DNA from: an uncultured Chloracidobacterium sp.
GTDB lineage: Bacteria; Acidobacteriota; Blastocatellia; Pyrinomonadales; Pyrinomonadaceae
Assembly (NCBI GenBank): GCA_937941715.1
Contig: CALDGX010000017.1
Location: 1-48,103 of the forward strand
DNA: 48,103 bases
Reading direction: 5' to 3'
Part shown: piece by piece, positions 16,535 through 28,554 of the stretch
How the letters are laid out: every line of letters starts with the position of its first letter
Position numbering within the stretch: the stretch's first letter is position 1
Notes under the pieces: model-generated
The model's input: only the letters and a program-made list of their open reading frames with translations
The model's database searches: none
What the model was told of the DNA's origin: nothing
Program-made: the position numbers and the translations under genes

Positions 16535-17937
16535 TATTGACCGCCTCCTGCCGCTTTTTCGATGTTCAGAATGACGACCGTCCGGTTTGTCTTTCTAAGA
16601 TATTCCCTGGCCGTCTTTTGGATCAGGGCCGGCGTGACCTTTCTGAAATTTGCCTCGATCTGGTTGATGTTCTCAGGTTTGTCGTCAAAAAGGGCAAAAC
16701 TGGCAAGCAGGTCGGCCCGGCCGAATCCGCCGAACTGCGTCATCGTATCGTAAAGTCCGGAACGCAGTTTGACGATCGCACGATCGATCAAAGCTTTGTC
16801 CACCGGCTTGTTCTGCAGCCCCTCGATAACGGTGTCGGCCGACGCCAGTATCTCCTGCGGGGTGAATTTGTCGTCGTGGATCAAATTGACGTCAAAGAGC
16901 ATCGGGCCGTTGTAATTGAACATATTTCCGAGCCCTGAGTTGATGCCGCCGGACACGCCGCTGGAGTAGTTCTTGTTTTTGACCAGTTCGCGGTAAAGCA
17001 GGCTGTCCTCGCCCTGGACGAGGATCTGATCGATCAGGCCCATCGCGTAATACTCGGGCGTGCCGCGTTTGGGCATCTGATAGCCGAAGGCGACGGCCGG
17101 CTTTTTTGCGAGTTTGTCGGTGCGGCTGACGGTCTTTTCCTTTTCCTGACGCGGTTCGGTCAGGTCCGGTATCGGCTCGGCCTTTTGTGACGGGATATTG
17201 CCGTAGTATTTATCGATCCATCCCTTGGCCGATGCTTCGTCGAAATCGCCCGTTACGACCAGGACGGCATTCTGCGGCTGGTAATATTTGCTGGCAAAGG
17301 TCTTGGCGTCAGCGAGCGTCGCCGATTCGATGTCCTTCAGGTCGCCATAGAAATTGTGCGAATTGTACCAATTGGTAAATGCCGCCATCGGCAGATCGAT
17401 CCACGGGAATGAGCCGTACGGCTGGTTGAGCACGTTGACCTTGACCTCGTTTCCGACGACACCTTGCTGATTGGTCAGATTTTCCTGGGTGATATCGAGC
17501 CCGCGCATGCGGTCGGCCTCGGCCCAGAGCAGCGTCTCGGTCTTGTGGGCCGGCATCACCGCGAAATAATTTGTGAAATCAAATCGGGTCGAGCCGTTCA
17601 GAACACCGCCGTTGCTCTCGACCAGACGGATAAACTCCATCTTGCCGAGGTTCTTTGACCCCTGAAACATCAGGTGTTCAAACAGATGGGCAAAACCCGT
17701 CCGGTCACGCGGCTCGATCCGGAACCCGATATTGTAATATACCGCGACCGTCACGAGCGGGGCCGAATGCTCGGGCGAGAGCACCACTTTGAGCCCGTTC
17801 GCCAGTTTGTAATACGTCACCGGCACCTTGATGCCGGCGGCCGGTTTTGACGCCTGTGCCGGAACGGTCCCGACGAGCGACATGATGATCATCGTGATCA
17901 TCGCGGCCAATGAAAATCGCCGAAGATATGTCTTCAT
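16534..17937 (-). CDS. M16-family zinc metallopeptidase, catalytic subunit
   Basis: A 467-residue secreted peptidase of the pitrilysin/processing-peptidase family. A signal peptide (about 1-31, ending near PAQAS) is followed by the inverted zinc motif HLFEHLMF and the downstream Glu in LWAEADRM. The C-terminal half has the second M16 domain. ATG 17937 lies five bases after AGGAG and is preferred over GTG 17943. The following gene encodes the inactive partner with a one-base overlap. Such periplasmic pairs degrade peptides; specificity cannot be read from the sequence. Confidence 0.92.
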   Translation of the reverse strand: MKTYLRRFSLAAMITMIIMSLVGTVPAQASKPAAGIKVPVTYYKLANGLKVVLSPEHSAPLVTVAVYYNIGFRIEPRDRTGFAHLFEHLMFQGSKNLGKMEFIRLVESNGGVLNGSTRFDFTNYFAVMPAHKTETLLWAEADRMRGLDITQENLTNQQGVVGNEVKVNVLNQPYGSFPWIDLPMAAFTNWYNSHNFYGDLKDIESATLADAKTFASKYYQPQNAVLVVTGDFDEASAKGWIDKYYGNIPSQKAEPIPDLTEPRQEKEKTVSRTDKLAKKPAVAFGYQMPKRGTPEYYAMGLIDQILVQGEDSLLYRELVKNKNYSSGVSGGINSGLGNMFNYNGPMLFDVNLIHDDKFTPQEILASADTVIEGLQNKPVDKALIDRAIVKLRSGLYDTMTQFGGFGRADLLASFALFDDKPENINQIEANFRKVTPALIQKTAREYLRKTNRTVVILNIEKAAGGGQ

Positions 17938-18025
17938 AATCACTCCTAAATTGGATATGCTAAAAATTGCTAATGACTTATTCGAAATCTGCGGCGAAAA
18001 GTTTCACTTTTCACGCTTTGTGATG

Positions 18026-18367
18026 TTAGGTTTGGCGGATCGTGGCAAGGGCTTCGCGATGAAGGTCGAGTTGGCGCTCGAGCCGCGAACATACGACATC
18101 GCAGAGGGCAAAGATTGACTCGTCAGTGACACTGTAGTTTGACCGCAATCCGTCCTTTCGGCGCGAGACTACGCCGGCGTCGAGCAATATTCCGAGGTGT
18201 TTTGAGACGTTTGCCTGATTGGCTCCGGTCGCGGCGACCAGTTCCCCGACGTTCATTTCGCCGTCACCCAGGACGTGCAGGATCTTGAGCCGCATCGGCT
18301 CAGCCAAAAGGCGAAACCGGCTGGCGATCAGTTCCAGGGCCGAATCATCTATCTCATTTCTCTCCAT
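18026..18367 (-). CDS. ArsR/SmtB-family transcriptional repressor
   Basis: A 113-residue winged-helix regulator. The DNA-recognition region reads GELVAATGANQANVSKHLGIL, the ArsR-family helix-turn-helix. Two cysteines, in ALCDVVC near the C-terminal helix, could sense a metal or a reactive sulfur or thiol compound. ATG 18367 follows a GGAGG site and starts the conserved domain; an upstream ATG at 18433 would add 22 residues that look unrelated. It diverges from an efflux operon, and the spacer contains a perfect 12-bp inverted repeat, the expected operator. It is probably a repressor of the DUF2892-TolC-MFP-RND genes and of itself. Confidence 0.88.
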   Translation of the reverse strand: MERNEIDDSALELIASRFRLLAEPMRLKILHVLGDGEMNVGELVAATGANQANVSKHLGILLDAGVVSRRKDGLRSNYSVTDESIFALCDVVCSRLERQLDLHREALATIRQT

Positions 18368-18521
18368 CAACGATCGGCCTCCTCCCGGAATGCTGACAAA
18401 ACACGTATTACTGCTATCGGCCGCTAATTCCATATTACTTCAAATCGCCGCAGGAACGTTAGGCTTGCCGCCGGCCTGGTTGCGGAGATCCCGGGCAAAT
18501 TTTCCGCAACCCTTCAAGTTG

Positions 18522-18557
18522 ATTTGACTATATCACTATATCGTTATATAGTCAAAT
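18522..18557. promoter_or_regulatory. Probable ArsR operator, 12-bp inverted repeat
   Basis: ATTTGACTATAT (18522-18533) and ATATAGTCAAAT (18546-18557) are exact inverted copies around 12 bases. TTGACT within the left arm resembles a -35 box and TATATA-like sequences lie where a -10 box would fall, so binding would block the promoter. The repeat ends 22 bases before the DUF2892 start. ArsR-family dimers bind such AT-rich dyads. Confidence 0.75.
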
Positions 18558-18579
18558 ATGTCAGTAAGGAGGAATGATC

Positions 18580-18771
18580 ATGACAGTCGACAGAATGCTC
18601 CATTTGATCGCCGGCAGCTTTGTTTTTCTGAGCGTAGTGCTCGGTTTCTGGGTCAGCCCGTATTTCTTTTACTTTACGGGATTTGTCGGACTCAACCTGG
18701 TCCAGTCGGCATTCACTCAGTGGTGCCCGATGATCTCGATACTTCGAGCGGCGGGATTCAAGGAAAACTAG
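18580..18771 (+). CDS. DUF2892 (YgaP-type) small membrane protein
   Basis: A 63-residue protein with two membrane segments (HLIAGSFVFLSVVLGFWV and FFYFTGFVGLNLVQSAF) and the family mark QWCPMISILRAAGFK. DUF2892 proteins resemble the membrane part of the rhodanese YgaP and are often found with sulfur- or metal-stress genes and ArsR regulators. AAGGAGG lies seven bases before ATG 18580, deciding between this and the ATG at 18574. It is the first gene of the efflux operon. Confidence 0.85.
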   Translation: MTVDRMLHLIAGSFVFLSVVLGFWVSPYFFYFTGFVGLNLVQSAFTQWCPMISILRAAGFKEN

Positions 18772-18817
18772 GCCGCAGGACGCTGCCTTTTCGGCGGCAA
18801 GTTTGGTGCTTTCAGCA

Positions 18818-20188
18818 ATGAACGGTTCAATCAACAAACGAATACTGGCGGCGGCATTGACGCTGGCGATCGCTGCCGCGGCGGCGGTGCCGGCGTTTTC
18901 GCAGGCAGCCGCGGTCAAACTCGGCTTAAAGGACGCGGTGGACGCCGCACTTTCCAAAAACGTCCAGCCCAAGATCGCCGAATCCGGCGTCAGGATCGCC
19001 GAGGAAAAGGCGGCCGAGGCCAGGACCGGTAAGATGCCGTTCGTACAATTCAGCCAGTCGGCGGTCCGAAGCAATAATCCGGTCTTTGTTTTCGGGTCAT
19101 TGTTGGAACAAGGCCGATTCGGCGCGTCAAATTTTCAGATAGACCTGCTAAACCACCCAAAGGGCGTTTTTAACTTTCGTTCGACGGCCGGCGTACAGGT
19201 ACCGATCTTTGATCAGTATCAGACACGTTACCGCGTAAAGCAGGCCGAGGCCGGCAAGAGCCAGGCGGAACTGCAGGTCGAGGCGGTCAGGCAGAAGCTC
19301 AGATTTGACGTTATCAACACGTATTTCGGAGCGGTGCTCGGGACCGAGATGATCAAGGTCAGCACCGATGCGATCAGGTCGGCCGAGGCAAACCGCAAAA
19401 AGACAAAGGATATGGTCGACGTCGGCATGACCACCGAGGCCGACCTTTTGGCCGCCGAGGTCGAAGTGGCCAATGCCGAACAACATCGGCTCGAAGCCGA
19501 AAGCAGCCTGCGGACGACCGTCTCGGCGCTTAACCTGATGCTCGGCGATGTCGCCGACCGCCGGCTCGAACTCACCGCCGACCTGAGGGAGAAATACTTT
19601 CCGCTCGCCGATCGCGACGAACTAATACGGATAGCGCTCGAGAACCGGCCGGATTACCGGCGTGCCGAGCTTGCCGCCGAGAACGCCCGACTTCAGACCG
19701 AGGCCGTTCGCGGCCAAAAACTGCCGCGGGTCGAGGCCTTCGGCAACGTCGGTTACAGTTCGCCGTACATCGCGAACGGTAGTTCGGACTACACGGTCGG
19801 CGTAAATCTGACGTACACGATCTTCGACGCGGGCCGCAAGGCCCGGACACAGCAGGCGGCCGAGGCCGTATCGCTCGCCGGGCTCGAAAAACAGAATCTC
19901 GCCGACAGCATTCGGCTGGATGTGATCAAGGCACTCGAAAACTACAAACTCGCCCGCAGCAAGATTCAGGTCTCGATCAAGAGCACGGCATACGCCGAAG
20001 AGGCTCTCAGGATCGTCCAGGATCGCTACAAATTCGGGCTGACGACATTTAACGAGGTGCTCCGAGCCGAATCCGCGGTCGTCGCGGCACGGCAGAACAT
20101 CCTCAGGGCACGATACGAATACTACGTCGGATTTGCGTCGATCCTGCTCGCGACCGGGCAGTTGAACGACATACGGCTATTTGATTGA
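18818..20188 (+). CDS. TolC-family outer-membrane efflux protein
   Basis: A 456-residue outer-membrane channel for a tripartite efflux pump. The signal peptide (about 1-29) ends at PAFSQ. Two repeated halves of long helices and short strands follow, with typical stretches such as LGLKDAVDAALSKN, VRQKLRFDVINTYFGAVLG and the second-half ALENRPDYRRAELAAENARLQ. The barrel strand GVNLTYTIFDAGRKA is also typical. ATG 18818 is chosen; TTG 18803 and GTG 18806 are alternatives and no strong ribosome site decides. It lies 46 bases after DUF2892 and 6 before the membrane-fusion gene. Confidence 0.92.
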   Translation: MNGSINKRILAAALTLAIAAAAAVPAFSQAAAVKLGLKDAVDAALSKNVQPKIAESGVRIAEEKAAEARTGKMPFVQFSQSAVRSNNPVFVFGSLLEQGRFGASNFQIDLLNHPKGVFNFRSTAGVQVPIFDQYQTRYRVKQAEAGKSQAELQVEAVRQKLRFDVINTYFGAVLGTEMIKVSTDAIRSAEANRKKTKDMVDVGMTTEADLLAAEVEVANAEQHRLEAESSLRTTVSALNLMLGDVADRRLELTADLREKYFPLADRDELIRIALENRPDYRRAELAAENARLQTEAVRGQKLPRVEAFGNVGYSSPYIANGSSDYTVGVNLTYTIFDAGRKARTQQAAEAVSLAGLEKQNLADSIRLDVIKALENYKLARSKIQVSIKSTAYAEEALRIVQDRYKFGLTTFNEVLRAESAVVAARQNILRARYEYYVGFASILLATGQLNDIRLFD

Positions 20189-20194
20189 ACGGTG

Positions 20195-21400
20195 ATGAAA
20201 ATGATGACAAAGACCGCATTGACCCTTTCGCTCGCCGCGGCGGCACTTATTGCCGCAGGCTGCGGCAAGGCCGACGAACATTCGAAAACTGCCGGGCCGT
20301 CGGGCGAGATCCGTAATGTCTCGACCGCCAAGATAACGAGATCGTCGATCGAAGACTTTTATGAATCGACCGGCACGGTCAAGGCCAGGACCACGACCCA
20401 GGTCTCGGCGAACATAATGGGACGGATCGTGTCGTTTCCGGTCTCGGAGGGCGACACAGTCACAAAGGGACAGATCCTCGTCGAGATCGACGATCGCGAG
20501 AGCCAGGCACAGTACGAAAAGGCTCAGGCCGGAATGCGTGAAGCCCAGGCGGGACTCGTCGAGATCGACCGTTCGGTCGAGGCGGCGAACGCTGCCGTCC
20601 AGACCGCCGAGGCAAATCGAAATCTGGCCCAGACGACGTTCGACCGTTACAAGGAACTGTTCGAACGGCGTTCGGCGACCGCGCAGGAGTTTGACGAGGC
20701 ACAGTCGCGGCTGAAAATGGCCCGCTCGGAACTCGAACGGGCAAAAGCCGGCGTCCAGGTCATACTTTCAAAGAAGAAACAGCTCAATGCACGCATCGAC
20801 CAGGCCAGGGCCGACATCGCCGCGACCCGCGTCTTTCAGGGATATTCGCGGATCGCTTCGCCGGTATCGGGTGTGGTCGTAAAGAAGTTTGCCGAAGCCG
20901 GAGCGACGGCCGGCCCGGGCTCGCCGCTTCTGTCTATCGAGGACAGTTCGCAATATCGGCTTGAGGTCGGCGTGGATGAATCACGCGGCAAACTCGTCCG
21001 CATCGGCAGCCGGGTCAGCGTCCGGATCGACGCGGTGAGTGAGGGCGAGTTTCTCGGCTCGGTAGCTGAGGTTATGCCGACCGCCGACGCGGCCAGCCGA
21101 ACCTACACCGTAAAGATCGACATACCGGCAAACCCGATGCTGAAAAGCGGCCTGTTCGGCGTCGCAAAATTCCCGACGGCCCAAAAGGAAGCTATAACCG
21201 TTCCGCTTACGGCGATCGTCGAACGCGGGCAGTTGACAGGCGTCTATGTTGTGGCCGCCGACGGTACGGCACAGTTCAGGATAATCACGGTCGGCAGATC
21301 GTCAGAAGGCAAAACCGAGGTGCTCACCGGTGTGGCCGAGGGCGACGAGGTAGTCACCTCAGATACGGCGACGATCACCGACGGAACGAGGGTCAGGTAA
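20195..21400 (+). CDS. RND efflux membrane-fusion (HlyD/AcrA-type) lipoprotein
   Basis: A 401-residue periplasmic adaptor. The N-terminus is a lipoprotein signal with lipobox IAAGC. A barrel-sandwich (lipoyl-like) half follows (VSANIMGRIVSFPVSEGDTV), then a long Glu/Ala-rich helical hairpin (about 100-200), the second lipoyl half (RIASPVSGVVVKKFAEAGA), a beta-barrel and the membrane-proximal domain. It bridges the TolC channel and the RND permease. The start is one of ATG 20195, 20201 or 20204; the first is used. The stop is four bases before the permease start. Confidence 0.93.
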   Translation: MKMMTKTALTLSLAAAALIAAGCGKADEHSKTAGPSGEIRNVSTAKITRSSIEDFYESTGTVKARTTTQVSANIMGRIVSFPVSEGDTVTKGQILVEIDDRESQAQYEKAQAGMREAQAGLVEIDRSVEAANAAVQTAEANRNLAQTTFDRYKELFERRSATAQEFDEAQSRLKMARSELERAKAGVQVILSKKKQLNARIDQARADIAATRVFQGYSRIASPVSGVVVKKFAEAGATAGPGSPLLSIEDSSQYRLEVGVDESRGKLVRIGSRVSVRIDAVSEGEFLGSVAEVMPTADAASRTYTVKIDIPANPMLKSGLFGVAKFPTAQKEAITVPLTAIVERGQLTGVYVVAADGTAQFRIITVGRSSEGKTEVLTGVAEGDEVVTSDTATITDGTRVR

Positions 21401-21404
21401 GGCA

Positions 21405-25463
<4,059 letters not shown>

Positions 25464-25466
25464 AAA

Positions 25467-25490
25467 GGCCGCCCGGACGGTCGGGCGGCC
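25467..25490 (-). terminator. Rho-independent terminator for the S9 peptidase gene
   Basis: GGCCGCCCG (25467-25475) and CGGGCGGCC (25482-25490) form a perfect nine-base stem. On the minus strand it is followed by TTTTTA. It also lies four bases after the RND stop codon and may serve that gene weakly, since no T-run follows on the plus strand. Confidence 0.85.
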
Positions 25491-25513
25491 TCTCCAATTC
25501 CCAAACTCACGCT

Positions 25514-27925
25514 TTATCGCGGCTTGGCGTTCTTGACGTACTTGTCCATCCACCGGACCATCTCGAAGAGCGTATGTTCGGTCGATTCTTTTGCCGAATA
25601 ACCATGCGATTCGAAAGGCAGCATCACCAGACGAGCCGTTCCGCCGAGGCCGCTGATGGCGGCAAAGAGGCGTTCGGACTGGATCGGGAAAGTGCCCTGG
25701 TTATTATCGGCTTCGCCGTGGATCAACAGGATCGGCTCGTTGATCTTGTTGGCGTAATAAAAGGGCGAGACGCTCGTATAAACATTGGTCGCCTCCCAGA
25801 AATTACGCGTTTCGTCCTGAAAACCGAACGGCGTGAGCGTGCGGTTGTACGCTCCGCTTCGAGCGATGCCGGCACGGAACAGGTCACTGTGGGCGAGCAG
25901 ATTTGCGGTCATGAACGCACCATAGCTGTGCCCGCCGACGCCGACCCGGTCCCGATCGACGACGCCCATCTCGACGCCCTTGTCTATCGCCGCCTGCGCC
26001 GCATCGACAATTTGTTTGATGAACGTATCATTCTTAGTCTCGGGCGGCCCGACGATCGGCATCGACGTGTTATCGAGGATCGCGTAGCCCTGCATCAGCA
26101 AGAACAGGTGCGAAATGCCGCCGACCTGCGTAAATCTGTTGGTCGAACCTGAGACCTGGCCGGCGAGCGAGCCGTCGGTAAAGCTCTCGGGATACGCCCA
26201 GACCAGCGTCGGCAGCCGCGTACCTTTTTTGTATCCCGGCGGCAGGTAGAGCGTGAAGCTCAGATCGACGCCATCCGCCCGCTTGTATTTCACGAGCTGC
26301 TTCGTGATGCCGCGGAGCTGCGGTGCCGGGTCGGTGAAACTGGTGATCTGTTTATTCTGAACCGCCAGGCAGTTAGTTCCCGGAGGGCACACTTGCCGCA
26401 GATAGATATTCGGCGGAAGTACGGGCGAATCTTTTCGCGTGAAGAACTGTGCGCCGTTGTCATCGATCATGCCGGCGAACGTCTCGTATTCCTCAGTTCC
26501 CGAGCGAAAGATCTCGGTCATCTCCAGCGTTTTGAGGTTCATACGGCGGAGAAACGGCTTATCGCCCTGAGGCGTGGAGCCTGCTCCGGTGAGAAAGATC
26601 TCGTCGCCGTTCTGCCGGATCAGCGAAACGCCGTTCGGCTGAACGCGCATAACGGGCTGGCCGATGTCGTTGTAACGATCGTTGATGTTGAGGTCGGAGA
26701 TGACCTTTGCGTTCGATGCCGAGCGGTAATTCGCAAGGAAGATCCGGCGTTTCTGCGTATCCCGATTGAAATCGAAGTAGAGCATCATACCGTCCTTTTC
26801 GCCGAATGAGCGCCCCTGAAAGCGATGTTCGGTCCTGAGCAGCTCGGTCGGCTGGCCGTTGAACGGAGCCGCCAGCGTCATGACCTTGTCGCGATGCGAG
26901 ACTTTTGCCTTCGGGTCGCCGCCGTCGAGTGCCTCGGTCCAGCTTACGGTCGAGCCCTCGATCGGTATCCACGTGTATCCGCGGGGCCCGGCCTGCACGC
27001 CGCCGCTGACGATGTTATCGAGCAGCGGTTGGTCAGGCATCGACTGTACGAGCTTGCCGTTGGCATCCCAGATCTCTACCTTTTTTGGAAAACGCGACGA
27101 CGGGAACAGATACGAATATGGACGCACGACGCGCGAGACGAGCACGTATTTGCCGTCGGGCGAAAACACGCTCTGCTCAAATATGGCAGGCTGGCCGACG
27201 GTCTTGACCTTGCCGTCAAGACTTACCAATGCAAGCTGCGAAGTCGCGTAATATTCGTACAGCTTCTCGTCGTTCGGCGACTTGAGCAGGTCCTGGACGG
27301 TAGCGACGGCACCGCGTCGGCCGGTAGTTTCCTGGATGTTCGGCCCCGTGGGAACGAGGTCGCGATACTGCGGGGCAGGGCCGCGTCCGGCGGGGACGAG
27401 CGTCACGCTGATGTGCGTTGAGCCTTCCCAGCCGTAGCCGCCGAAGGCCGTGTTGACATAGTCTTTCCCGAGCCGTTTCGCCTTGGCCGTCGCGGTATCG
27501 ACGAGCCACAGTTCGACGCCGGCCGCCGCGATATTGCCGAACGCAATATACTTGCCGTCAGGCGACCATTGCGGATTAGAGATCTTGGCTCCCGCGGGCA
27601 ACGCGACCGCAGTCTCACGGCCGTCGCTGACGTTCTTCAGCGTCAGTTTCACCGCGTACTGCGTCAGATGCGGGGCATTGTTATTCGGATTGACCCGCGT
27701 GCCGGCCAGCCGCAGCATCGGCTGCGAAAGGTCAGCGATCGGCGGATAACGAAGCGGCTCCAGGATCGCGATCCGATCCCGCGTCGGCGAGATCGAGGTC
27801 GCCGGAATTGCCGGAGCATTCAGCACATCCAATATTTCTTTTGGCGGCTTTTCATAAGAACCCTGACCAAACGCAATTGCACTGACCGCAAGAACGACAA
27901 CGACCGACAGAATTGTTTTTCTCAT
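25514..27925 (-). CDS. S9 family serine peptidase, glutamyl-endopeptidase-like
   Basis: An 803-residue secreted prolyl-oligopeptidase-type enzyme. The signal peptide is about residues 1-21 (TILSVVVVLAVSAIAFGQ). A beta-propeller region (about 50-550) precedes the alpha/beta-hydrolase domain. The nucleophile is Ser667 in GGHSYGAFMTANLLAH, with Asp in HGEADNN and His in FESHGYS. The GHSYGAFMTANLLAH stretch resembles the plant chloroplast glutamyl endopeptidase group (S9D). ATG 27925 is preferred because the signal peptide begins there; an upstream GTG/ATG-type extension lacks any. The terminator at 25467-25490 follows. It probably degrades peptides in the periplasm. Confidence 0.92.
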   Translation of the reverse strand: MRKTILSVVVVLAVSAIAFGQGSYEKPPKEILDVLNAPAIPATSISPTRDRIAILEPLRYPPIADLSQPMLRLAGTRVNPNNNAPHLTQYAVKLTLKNVSDGRETAVALPAGAKISNPQWSPDGKYIAFGNIAAAGVELWLVDTATAKAKRLGKDYVNTAFGGYGWEGSTHISVTLVPAGRGPAPQYRDLVPTGPNIQETTGRRGAVATVQDLLKSPNDEKLYEYYATSQLALVSLDGKVKTVGQPAIFEQSVFSPDGKYVLVSRVVRPYSYLFPSSRFPKKVEIWDANGKLVQSMPDQPLLDNIVSGGVQAGPRGYTWIPIEGSTVSWTEALDGGDPKAKVSHRDKVMTLAAPFNGQPTELLRTEHRFQGRSFGEKDGMMLYFDFNRDTQKRRIFLANYRSASNAKVISDLNINDRYNDIGQPVMRVQPNGVSLIRQNGDEIFLTGAGSTPQGDKPFLRRMNLKTLEMTEIFRSGTEEYETFAGMIDDNGAQFFTRKDSPVLPPNIYLRQVCPPGTNCLAVQNKQITSFTDPAPQLRGITKQLVKYKRADGVDLSFTLYLPPGYKKGTRLPTLVWAYPESFTDGSLAGQVSGSTNRFTQVGGISHLFLLMQGYAILDNTSMPIVGPPETKNDTFIKQIVDAAQAAIDKGVEMGVVDRDRVGVGGHSYGAFMTANLLAHSDLFRAGIARSGAYNRTLTPFGFQDETRNFWEATNVYTSVSPFYYANKINEPILLIHGEADNNQGTFPIQSERLFAAISGLGGTARLVMLPFESHGYSAKESTEHTLFEMVRWMDKYVKNAKPR

Positions 27926-27985
27926 GCTACTAAAATAAATAATGTTCGCCGCAATAGCAAAACCATGCGTTAACAGCGGTTCGAA

Positions 27986-28038
27986 TTGATCTCGATGAAT
28001 TGCCACTAGCTGAAGCTAGTGGCAACTCATGAGATCAA
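27986..28038. repeat. Long palindrome, REP-like candidate
   Basis: The core arms TTGCCACTAGCT (28000-28011) and AGCTAGTGGCAA (28014-28025) are exact inverted copies around two bases. Pairing continues outward to TTGATCTC (27986-27993) and GAGATCAA (28031-28038) with one mismatch and one unpaired base. Such a nearly 25-base-pair hairpin in a spacer is typical of dispersed palindromic repeats. Only one copy is in this window. Confidence 0.7.
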
Positions 28039-28043
28039 GACAC

Positions 28044-28067
28044 AAAAAAGCCCGCATCACGCGGGCT
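28044..28067 (-). terminator. Rho-independent terminator of the 28155-29553 operon
   Basis: AGCCCGC (28049-28055) and GCGGGCT (28061-28067) pair around five bases. On the minus strand the stem is followed by six T. It lies downstream of the small secreted protein gene. Confidence 0.8.
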
Positions 28068-28116
28068 CTACTATCTACTGACTACCGACTACTTACTATC
28101 GACTACCGGCTACCGC
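28068..28116. repeat. Seven tandem degenerate heptanucleotide repeats
   Basis: Seven consecutive 7-bp units in perfect phase: CTACTAT, CTACTGA, CTACCGA, CTACTTA, CTATCGA, CTACCGG, CTACCGC. The consensus is CTACYGA. The array directly abuts the terminator stem. It resembles the heptamer short tandem repeats described in cyanobacteria (STRR), though the sequence differs. Confidence 0.8.
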
Positions 28117-28154
28117 GATACGGCCGATCATCTTTTGCATTTTAAACCGCTGAT

Positions 28155-28550
28155 CTATTTGACTGTGATCTTTAATTTGAACGTCGTCGAAGCCCCGGGC
28201 CGACGGGCGGCCGAACGCATCATCCCGACGCGAATAACGTAGTCGCCCGACGCGGCCAGTTCACCCGAATAGCTGTCGGTCTGGGCCGCACCGTCGACGT
28301 TCGTGCCATCGGGTGCAAAAACGGTCAGGACGGTCGCGGAGTTGGTGCCGCTGACCGAAACGGTCATCGTCTGGCCGGCGCCCGATCCGACAATATAGTC
28401 GCGGTACGCGTAACCGCGGACCGTCGCCGAAACGGTGGCCGAATGTGTCCCGCGGGCAAATCTGACGCGTGTTTTTGTCTGTGCCGCCGCATCTTGGGCA
28501 AAAATTGCGATGCACGCGGCAAAAGCGATCAATACGAGTATCTTTTTCAT
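28155..28550 (-). CDS. Small secreted protein, PPC-like beta-sandwich candidate
   Basis: A 131-residue exported protein of unknown function. The signal peptide (about 1-23) ends at AAAQ. The mature part is beta-rich with GQTMTVSVSG, TVLTVFAPDGTNVDG, ELAASGDYVIRVGMM and STTFKLKITVK. That order (smeared ions of polar strands, F-x-P-D-G turn, SGDYVIRV strand) resembles bacterial pre-peptidase C-terminal (PPC) domains, which usually sit on secreted enzymes. Here it stands alone. It follows the beta-lactamase-like gene by four bases, so the two are one operon. Confidence 0.7.
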   Translation of the reverse strand: MKKILVLIAFAACIAIFAQDAAAQTKTRVRFARGTHSATVSATVRGYAYRDYIVGSGAGQTMTVSVSGTNSATVLTVFAPDGTNVDGAAQTDSYSGELAASGDYVIRVGMMRSAARRPGASTTFKLKITVK

Positions 28551-28554
28551 TTTG

